A stretch of DNA of 57,963 bases, from the NCBI GenBank assembly GCA_020628645.1, contig JAHDES010000039.1:1-57963 (forward strand), given 5' to 3'. The DNA comes from Saprospiraceae bacterium (GTDB taxonomy: Bacteria; Bacteroidota; Bacteroidia; Chitinophagales; Saprospiraceae). The stretch's first letter is position 1. Each line of letters begins with the position of its first letter. Made by a program: the position numbers and the translations under genes. Under the pieces are notes generated by a model. The model did not search any database. It was not told where the DNA came from and worked only from the letters and a program-made list of their open reading frames with translations. This document shows, one piece after another, positions 51,351 to 57,963 of this stretch.

Positions 51351-53720
51351 CTAAAAATCAATTCCAACACTTGCACCAAAAGTCGTTGGTCTTCCACGCC
51401 ATCCAAAACCAAAGGAGTCAAACTCTAAATAGTATTGTGTATCTAAAAGGTTTCTACCCCAAAGTGTGAATTGTAACTTATTGATGGAATACGAAATATT
51501 GGCATCCAATAATTGATACGCATCAGAAGTGGATTCCGCATCATTAAAATCAGACCAATAAATTTTTCCTGTACCATTCAGATTGACGTTAATATCAATG
51601 CTAGAATTATCATTTACATCAATACTAGATGATAAACCTAGGTTGAAATTACTAACAGGTACAAAAGATGTAGTATTACCATTAAACTCATTTAAGTCTC
51701 TTGCCATACCATCAGTTCCTCCTGTAAATCCACCTGTCACAATTTTAGAATCGACCCAACCATAACTAAAGAACACATCTAAATACTTAAACAATCGAGC
51801 TTTAGTATCCAATTCAAAACCCAATATGGTACTTTCTTCATAATTGAAATTACCAGGGATAAAAAAGTCAGGTGTAATGGCAAACTGCTGACGATCCGTA
51901 AAATCAGAGAAAAATAAAGCACCATTTAGCAAGAAACGATTGTTCCAAGTAGAGGTCTTGAAGCCTAACTCATAATTATCGGATATCTCATCTCTAAAAT
52001 CTCGATTGAATAATTCCGTTTCCTGTGGATTAAATCCTCCTGCTCGATAACCTCTTCCATAGTTTGCATAGAATAAAACTTCTTCTGAGACTTGAAAACT
52101 CAAGGAAGCTTTAGGTTGAAGTACATTATTCGAACGTTCGTTTACTATAGCTTCTGGTTCGCCAAAAAGTAATGGTATACGATCTTCTTGTGTAAAATTG
52201 TCATTGTCATAACGCAAACCAACAGAAGCAGTTAACTTATCCGTTAATTTATAATCCAAAAATCCAAATAGTGCTATGGTGCTAATGGTATTGGTATAGT
52301 CTGTTACCGCCCAATCAGGGTCTAAGGTCAAATCAGATTGATAAAATTCCCGTTCTACATTTTGGAAAAAACCACCCACGCTCCAGTCAACTTTTGATCC
52401 TCTGGTATTGCTACTGAGACGAAGCTCTTGGTTAAACGATTGCGTATTATTAAATTCTCCTTGATCTAATCCAAAAACAGTATAGTAGTACTCTTCTTTA
52501 TCGAAAGGTTCTTCTGTGAAATCCAAATCGCCAGTTGTGTTTCGATCAACATTATTAACAGAGGTGATGCTTTGTAATTTAGCTTTACCCAAATTAAATT
52601 GAAGATTCAAATTTCCGAATAAATTGGTCATATCAGAAGCCCCAATTTGATCTTGATAAATGAGATTATTTCCATCTGCAGGATTAGAATCTAAAGGTTC
52701 TAGCAATCCTGTTGTACCAATACTATTTGGACTAATGGAGTAATAAGTCGCTCCAGCATCTGTATTGATATATTGTAATCCGACTGTGGCTTTAAATTTA
52801 TTAGTAGGTGTCAAAATAACTTGACCTCTCAAGGTTAAATCTCGACTAAAATCTACTTTTTTATTCAAAAATTCATTGGTCAATAAACCATCAAAATTTT
52901 GATATTGAGAAGAAAAACGATAATACGCTTTATCTTCTTTGATTGCTCCAGAGGAAACAAATTGTCCCATGTAAGCATTTCCATTACCATAGCCTACTTT
53001 TAGCGAATTTTTTCTGGCGTTGGTAGGTTCTTTTGTATAAATATTGATCGCTCCACCAATGGCATTTTTTCCATACAATGCGCCTTGTGGCCCTTTTACG
53101 GCTTCTATTAAAGCCAAATCAAAGATTTCTTGATTCAATAAAGCAGGATCAGGAATGGTTACTCCATCCACTACAAAAGCAACGGGAGCATCTGCGTTTC
53201 GAATCTGAGGAATACCTCTTACGGTTAGAAAATTAACACCAACTGCTTGTGTTTCACTCAATTTAAGATTAGGAACAATCTGTGCAAAATCCGTAATATT
53301 TGAGATGCCTCTTTGTTCAATACCTTCACTATTTAAGGCTGTTACCGATTCTGGAATACGCTGAATAGATTCTGTTCTTTTTCGCGCTTTACCAACTACC
53401 CCAGAAAATCCTTGTACCACAACAGCATCTAGGACTTCAGCATCTTCTTCTAAGACGAAATTCATGCGATCGACATCTCGAACACTTATTTCTTGATTGG
53501 CATAACCTGTATAAGAAACGACTAAAGTAGAACCCAAGGTAACTGTAATTTCATAATTACCATTGTAATCGGATACTGTTCCATTGGTCGTGTTTTTTTC
53601 AAAAATACTCGCACCAACGAGTGGCTCACCAGAAGCATTAGAAATATTACCTAAAATGGTTTGTTGACTAAATACTTGGCTAGATAAAAAAAGAAAACAA
53701 AGAAGGTAGAATTGTTTCAT
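51351..53720 (-). CDS. TonB-dependent outer-membrane receptor
   Basis: A 789-residue receptor: signal peptide (1-18), an N-terminal carboxypeptidase-regulatory-like domain (about 22-95, GASIFEKNTTNGTVSDYNG), a plug (about 115-235, AFVVDGVTIPDPAL, VKGPQGALYGKNAIGGAINI) and a 22-stranded barrel with a final aromatic strand ending FGASVGIDF. It resembles siderophore/vitamin-type receptors more than SusC: no SusD partner is present. It leads the leftward cluster with the NicX-like enzyme and NCS1 permease and probably imports their substrate. Confidence 0.92.
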   Translation of the reverse strand: MKQFYLLCFLFLSSQVFSQQTILGNISNASGEPLVGASIFEKNTTNGTVSDYNGNYEITVTLGSTLVVSYTGYANQEISVRDVDRMNFVLEEDAEVLDAVVVQGFSGVVGKARKRTESIQRIPESVTALNSEGIEQRGISNITDFAQIVPNLKLSETQAVGVNFLTVRGIPQIRNADAPVAFVVDGVTIPDPALLNQEIFDLALIEAVKGPQGALYGKNAIGGAINIYTKEPTNARKNSLKVGYGNGNAYMGQFVSSGAIKEDKAYYRFSSQYQNFDGLLTNEFLNKKVDFSRDLTLRGQVILTPTNKFKATVGLQYINTDAGATYYSISPNSIGTTGLLEPLDSNPADGNNLIYQDQIGASDMTNLFGNLNLQFNLGKAKLQSITSVNNVDRNTTGDLDFTEEPFDKEEYYYTVFGLDQGEFNNTQSFNQELRLSSNTRGSKVDWSVGGFFQNVEREFYQSDLTLDPDWAVTDYTNTISTIALFGFLDYKLTDKLTASVGLRYDNDNFTQEDRIPLLFGEPEAIVNERSNNVLQPKASLSFQVSEEVLFYANYGRGYRAGGFNPQETELFNRDFRDEISDNYELGFKTSTWNNRFLLNGALFFSDFTDRQQFAITPDFFIPGNFNYEESTILGFELDTKARLFKYLDVFFSYGWVDSKIVTGGFTGGTDGMARDLNEFNGNTTSFVPVSNFNLGLSSSIDVNDNSSIDINVNLNGTGKIYWSDFNDAESTSDAYQLLDANISYSINKLQFTLWGRNLLDTQYYLEFDSFGFGWRGRPTTFGASVGIDF

Positions 53721-53847
53721 GATTCATTTAGTTGACGTTTGAAAATTCAGATGATTGCAATGCAACTTAGGAAGAAAAGCTTCTTTTTCCGTTTTTTATT
53801 GCTATTTTTAAATTCCATCAGAATTCAAAAAATAAAATAGGAATTAT

Positions 53848-55074
53848 ATGGAAAAATTGAATGCCTTACCCCTTACAGCCTATTGTTTTGAACTACTACT
53901 AGAAGCTCTTTTTAATAAACTAGAGCAGCAACATCCCAATATTCTACAAACGGGTGTTAGTCAAATGTATGGTTTTGGAAGTTATGATACTCGATTACCT
54001 TCTTTAAAAGCTGAATTAGAAAAACTAGCTGGTTCATTTATCAATGGAAAATACCTCTACGATAAGAAAAGAGAATTACAATCTGGAAAACCAATTATCA
54101 AGCTCAATCGTCCTTATAAATATTTATTATTTGAGTACTTAAACTATGATGGAGTTCAAGATTTTATCCATAAAAACATCCAAGAAGAAAAAGAAAAGCA
54201 AGAACAACTTCAGTTGATACTTGCACCCAAAAAGAAGGAGAATCATTATTATGTATCTTATCATTTTGGGGAGTATCGAGAGATCGTAAAAGCACAACTG
54301 ATCGTCAAAGACAATTGGAAAAGTGTGGAATACAAATACATTTATCCCCAAGAAGATGGCAGTTTCAAAACCTTTTTATATTACGGTACGGTTATAAAAC
54401 GAGCAGACGCGCTTCACATCCAAACAAGAACACTGATGGATGGAAAGATGGTTACGGGAGGGGAGAATATCTTGTATATTGGGTATGGTGATCCTGCGAA
54501 GAGTAAATTTATTTTAGGCGTATTTTCTGCTTTTGATATTAATAACCGCTTGATTGCCTGTAAAATAATCCACGAGAAATGTTCCTCCTTTGAAGAGATG
54601 GAAGCACTTTCCTATGAAAAGAAAATTCCAGCCTATATCGTTCAAGAAATCCGAAATCAACGCCTTGAAAATGATATTAACATCCCCAATGATAAACTAG
54701 AAATTTCGAATAAAAGTCCTTATTATTTAACGTATGAAAAAATAGCAGGTGACTATTCTTTCTCTTTTAAAGCAATAGATGAACGACTTTCAGCGATCAA
54801 TATTTCCATCGATCCAGACACCTATAAAATTAAATCCCTAATTCCAGGAGTATTGATTAATAAAGATGAAATTGAGTTGCTACATAATGGTTCTGTATTG
54901 CATTTTAGCTTTAAACTGACAGGATTAGCTTCTTTTTTACAACTGGATATTTATGTAAAAACCTATTACCTCAACAAAGGAATTGATAATATACAAGGCG
55001 TTTTTAGTGGTATTGATTTTGAAAATAGATTACTAAGTGGAGAATTGAAGATTAATTTTAGTCCAGCCAACTAA
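53848..55074 (+). CDS. Orphan protein with internal duplication
   Basis: A 408-residue soluble protein of no recognised family. The N-terminal ~130 residues are helical (MYGFGSYDTRLPSLKAELEK, YKYLLFEYLNYD). The rest holds two related beta domains: HYYVSYHFGEYREIV...FILGVFSAFDINNRLIACKI (about 132-250) and YYLTYEKIAGDYSFSF...NIQGVFSGIDFENRLLSGEL (about 290-402). The shared end motif GVFS-x-x-D-x-x-NRL shows the duplication. No signal peptide. It may be an effector, toxin-antitoxin-like or signalling protein; this is open. Confidence 0.65.
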   Translation: MEKLNALPLTAYCFELLLEALFNKLEQQHPNILQTGVSQMYGFGSYDTRLPSLKAELEKLAGSFINGKYLYDKKRELQSGKPIIKLNRPYKYLLFEYLNYDGVQDFIHKNIQEEKEKQEQLQLILAPKKKENHYYVSYHFGEYREIVKAQLIVKDNWKSVEYKYIYPQEDGSFKTFLYYGTVIKRADALHIQTRTLMDGKMVTGGENILYIGYGDPAKSKFILGVFSAFDINNRLIACKIIHEKCSSFEEMEALSYEKKIPAYIVQEIRNQRLENDINIPNDKLEISNKSPYYLTYEKIAGDYSFSFKAIDERLSAINISIDPDTYKIKSLIPGVLINKDEIELLHNGSVLHFSFKLTGLASFLQLDIYVKTYYLNKGIDNIQGVFSGIDFENRLLSGELKINFSPAN

Positions 55075-55098
55075 AAAAGGAGCGGCTTACACCACTCC
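55073..55098 (-). terminator. Weak leftward terminator of EF-G-like gene
   Basis: GGAGCGG (55079-55085) and CCACTCC (55092-55098) pair with one mismatch; six A residues to the left give a minus-strand T-run. Confidence 0.45.
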
Positions 55099-55171
55099 TC
55101 CTTAAATAATTGGTTTTCGTCTTGTTATGATAGAATAATGAAAGGTTTATAAACAAAATAATCTTTACATT

Positions 55172-55204
55172 ATTCGTCCGACGACTTGAAGTCGTTCGAC
55201 GAAT
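55172..55204. repeat. REP-like hairpin, GACGACTTGAAGTCG type
   Basis: Nearly perfect palindrome of 33 bases with core GACTTGAAGTC, flanked by ATTCGTC and GACGAAT. It shares GACGACTTGAAGTCG with 39944-39974 and sits between convergent genes, a typical REP place. Confidence 0.6.
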
Positions 55205-55214
55205 TTAAAAAGTA

Positions 55215-57341
55215 TTAAGCTTCTTGCATTTCAGCTTTGTGTGCTTTAATGAGCTTTTGCTGAATGTCTGGTGGTACCGCCATGTACTCACTAAATCTAC
55301 GGGTAAATTTAGCGCGTCCTTGTGAAATAGAGCGTAGTGTAGACGAATACTTATACATCTCCGCAAGGGGTACTTTAGCCGATATTTTCTGATAATGTCC
55401 TTCTGCACCCATACCTTGAATCATGGCACGACGCGTTTGTAAATCACCCATAATATCTCCCATCACCTCGTCAGAGCAAAGAATATCTACTTCATAAATC
55501 GGCTCTAAAATTTGAGGCTTCGAGTTTTCAAAGGCATTTTTAAAGACCTGCGAAGAAGCAATCATAAAGGCCATATCATTGGAATCTACCGCATGCATCT
55601 TTCCATCAAACACACAAACACGTATGTTTTGACAATAAGAACCAGTCAATGGACCTTCTTCCATTTTTTGAAGGATACCTTTCTTAATAGCATTAATGTA
55701 TTTGGCATCAATAGATCCTCCTACGATACACCAATAAAAGACAAGTTTTCCACCCCATGGCAGTTCTTCTTCTTCGGTTTTTCTTACTGTAAGATCGCTT
55801 GGATCGGGCATCCCTTCATAGTACGGTTCAATGCGCATGTGTACTTCTGCAAATTGACCAGAACCACCTGATTGTTTTTTATGTCGATAGGAATCATCTG
55901 CTTTCCGCGTGATCGTTTCACGATAAGCAATACGCGGTTTTTCAAATTCCATAGATATTTTATTTACTTTCTCAATACGATACTTGATAATGTCCAAGTG
56001 TAATTGCCCCTGTCCGTGAAGGAGGGTTTGCTTGAGGGCTTTGGATTGTTCCACAATAAGAGTTGGATCTTCAGCTGCTATTTGGAAGAGGGCTTTCATC
56101 AATTTCTCCATATCTCCTTTACTCGGCGGATTTACAGCCGTACGAATACGCGGCTCTGGGAAAGATATAGGCTCAACGGTACGATCGACTCCTTTTACAT
56201 TAAGCGTCTCATTCGTTCGAGCATCTTTTAATTTTAAGCTGACTCCAATATCTCCTGCCGCAAGGCTGTTCACACTCGTTCTATTTTTACCATTGGCTAC
56301 ATACAATTGAGAAAAACGTTCCGAATTTCGAGTAGTACTCGTCATCAATTCATCTCCACTATTAATCGTTCCTGCACAAACTTTAAAATAAGTAACATTA
56401 CCAACTTGTGGTTCAGAAAGTGTTTTATAAATGAAAATAGTAGTCGAATCGCTGGCATCACAAACGAGTTCTTCTCCATTGTTTAAAGTAATAGATTGAC
56501 GATCAGCAGGAGAAGGACAAATATCATTGATGAATCCCATAATTCGTCCACTACCCATATTATTGATGGAGGAACAACAGAATACGGGAAAGATTTCTTG
56601 TTGAGCTAAAGCGATACGAAGTCCGCTAGCTAGTTCTTCTTCATTTAGGGTGCCTTCTTCAAAGAATTTTTCCATTAAGCCTTCGTCGTTTTCAGCAGCT
56701 GCTTCGACGAGGGCATTGTGCATTTCTTGTGCGCGATTGAGTTCCGCTTCTGGTATGGCTTGCTTTTCTGGTTTGCCGCCGCCTTCTGGAAAGACGTACA
56801 TCACCATTCGGAGGGCATCAACTATGGTATTAAAGCCATCGCCTTCATTGAGGGGATATTGTATGGGGAGTACTTTGCTACCAAAACGAGCTTGAGCTTG
56901 TTCTAGCGCGGTTTCATAGTTCGATTTTTCGTGATCGATTTGGTTTATAACAAAAATAGCTGGGGTATTGTATTGTTCAATATATTCCCAAATCAATTCT
57001 GTTCCTACCTCTACACCACTTTTTGCATTGAGCAGCATGACACCTGTATCCGCAACTTTTAGGGAAGATGCAATTTCTCCCACGAAGTCATCAAAACCAG
57101 GTGTATCTATAATATTTATTTTTGAATCCTTCCACTTAGCGTGTAGAAGTGTACTGAAGATGGAATTGCCACGTTCTTGCTCAATATTGGTAAAATCAGA
57201 GGTCGTACTTCCATCTTCAATAGTACCACGTCTTGAAATAGCCTTCGACTCAAACAACATGGTTTCAGCGAAGGTAGTTTTACCTGAGCCTGAATGGCCT
57301 AACAGGACAACATTCCTTATGTCTTTGGTTTGGTAAGTCAT
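55215..57341 (-). CDS. EF-G2-type translation factor lacking the catalytic His
   Basis: A 708-residue EF-G paralogue with five-domain length: P-loop GHSGSGKTT (15-23), switch II D79-TPG-F83 where canonical EF-G has DTPGH, NQID (133-136) for base recognition, then domains II-V with the expected domain IV GSYCQNIRV-like region. It matches the Bacteroides EF-G2 type (GSSGSGKTT, DDFVGG, EAAAENDEGLMEKFFEE). That paralogue was reported to support translation without GTP hydrolysis. Here the catalytic His position is Phe. It is distinct from housekeeping FusA, which must be encoded elsewhere. Its role is translocation under starvation or slow growth, by homology. Confidence 0.88.
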   Translation of the reverse strand: MTYQTKDIRNVVLLGHSGSGKTTFAETMLFESKAISRRGTIEDGSTTSDFTNIEQERGNSIFSTLLHAKWKDSKINIIDTPGFDDFVGEIASSLKVADTGVMLLNAKSGVEVGTELIWEYIEQYNTPAIFVINQIDHEKSNYETALEQAQARFGSKVLPIQYPLNEGDGFNTIVDALRMVMYVFPEGGGKPEKQAIPEAELNRAQEMHNALVEAAAENDEGLMEKFFEEGTLNEEELASGLRIALAQQEIFPVFCCSSINNMGSGRIMGFINDICPSPADRQSITLNNGEELVCDASDSTTIFIYKTLSEPQVGNVTYFKVCAGTINSGDELMTSTTRNSERFSQLYVANGKNRTSVNSLAAGDIGVSLKLKDARTNETLNVKGVDRTVEPISFPEPRIRTAVNPPSKGDMEKLMKALFQIAAEDPTLIVEQSKALKQTLLHGQGQLHLDIIKYRIEKVNKISMEFEKPRIAYRETITRKADDSYRHKKQSGGSGQFAEVHMRIEPYYEGMPDPSDLTVRKTEEEELPWGGKLVFYWCIVGGSIDAKYINAIKKGILQKMEEGPLTGSYCQNIRVCVFDGKMHAVDSNDMAFMIASSQVFKNAFENSKPQILEPIYEVDILCSDEVMGDIMGDLQTRRAMIQGMGAEGHYQKISAKVPLAEMYKYSSTLRSISQGRAKFTRRFSEYMAVPPDIQQKLIKAHKAEMQEA

Positions 57342-57963
57342 AAGCGATAGGATTTTGTAAGAGATTGTTTAACATTGATTTAGGTTGATATAAATCTTAT
57401 TAATTAATAAAAAAATAAACAAGCTCTAGGGTTAAAAAATGAGAAGTTGGATGATTAGTAGTTTACCCGAAAATGGGCATACACAAGATGGAATTGTCAC
57501 ACAAGATTGTGTGGTAATACATTTAAATACCCAAACTTCCTTTTATTCTATGAATTAAATATAATATTAAATTATGAATAAAAAAGGAATAAACAAAATA
57601 AATTTTATTTTTACTTGAAGTGGAGAGATATAATATTGTGTCTTGGATAAAATGGCGACTAGATAATTTTGTGTATTAAAAATCGAAAAAGGTAGCACAA
57701 ACATTCTTGTTCGTAAAAATCAGTAGATTTTTCCCTAATAAGTAGCCTAACTTATTTGCCGCGACTAAAGTGCGGGATTAAAACTTGTTGAATAAATGCT
57801 TCGCTTGTCATGGCTCCGATGAAAAATCCAGATTTGCATCCAGCACCTGGCGCGTCTAGTTGGGTGTTTATTGATGAAATGGTGGTAAATTAATTATGAT
57901 TAGATAAAACAATAGTCCGTGAAGGATTAAGCGGCAATATTGCCAAAAGTGCAAAAGTTATCA
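57342..57963. other. Gene-poor right edge
   Basis: No convincing gene. Noted: a 39-codon ORF at 57439-57558, a hairpin CACACAA/TTGTGTG near 57498-57513, and a 27-codon ORF at 57810-57893 (MAPMKNPDLHPAPGASSWVF...), whose PGASSWVFIDE faintly recalls DUF1559-type pseudopilin proteins and may be a remnant. None is supported by neighbours. A gene may continue beyond the window. Confidence 0.4.

Noticed and set aside
57439-57558. 39-codon ORF at the right edge
   Set aside because: Too short, with no recognised motif or promoter.
1-57963. CRISPR arrays, rRNA, tRNA or prophage genes
   Set aside because: No regularly spaced repeats, rRNA motifs, tRNA cloverleaf or phage structural genes were recognised by reading; a covariance-model scan would settle this.

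Overview
The window is about 58 kb of AT-rich chromosomal DNA from a member of the Bacteroidota. Evidence for the phylum: several secreted proteins end in type IX secretion (Por/T9SS) sorting domains, several genes are preceded by the Bacteroidota promoter element TAnnTTTG, there is a TonB receptor with a carboxypeptidase-like N-terminal domain, a LytS/LytTR pair and a Bacteroides-type EF-G2. The density of YHYH, CotH and FG-GAP/ASPIC secreted proteins suggests a marine or gliding Saprospiria-like lineage; that placement is inference. No rRNA, tRNA, CRISPR array or prophage was recognised.

Layout. 0.2-3.3 kb: BNR/MORN lipoprotein, DinB-like protein and ferredoxin-NADP reductase. 3.3-6.7 kb: HtrA protease and RecN, separated by a decayed tandem duplication. 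6.8-8.4 kb: three small proteins. 8.5-12.9 kb: ScfR-like regulator, secreted amidohydrolase and secreted alpha/beta hydrolase. 13.0-16.6 kb: a two-gene Opp/Dpp-type permease pair with lineage-specific insertions, then a MscS channel. 16.8-21.5 kb: CotH-kinase T9SS protein, beta-propeller lipoprotein, HemD and a DnaQ-fold protein whose catalytic residues are mutated. 21.6-28.5 kb: fatty acid desaturase, DNA polymerase I, a TonB-like protein and a LytTR two-component system, with a MITE-like inverted repeat abutting the kinase start.

29-38.3 kb: a PAD_porph-family lipoprotein, three YHYH-domain proteins (one very large with MopE-like, Ca-binding and GEVED modules) and a MbnH-MbnP pair (di-haem enzyme plus copper-binding partner). 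38.3-47.4 kb: DUF1295 membrane protein, PPOX-family protein, an 1103-aa FG-GAP/ASPIC lipoprotein, a cytochrome c/PHM-type dicopper monooxygenase fusion and two orphan secreted proteins. 47.4-48.9 kb: an orphan ORF and a REP-associated transposase (RAYT) lying between two inverted copies of its hairpin.

49.0-53.7 kb: a leftward cluster of TonB-dependent receptor, NicX/M29-fold enzyme with a NicX-type metal site, and NCS1 permease, which together look like an uptake and catabolism route for an unknown N-heterocycle. 53.8-57.3 kb: an orphan protein with an internal duplication and an EF-G2-like GTPase paralogue lacking the catalytic His. The last 0.6 kb has no convincing gene. Best candidates for new biology: the receptor/NicX-like/NCS1 locus, the YHYH-MbnPH copper/haem cluster, the inactive-looking exonuclease coupled to HemD, the PHM-cytochrome fusion and the RAYT with its dispersed hairpins.
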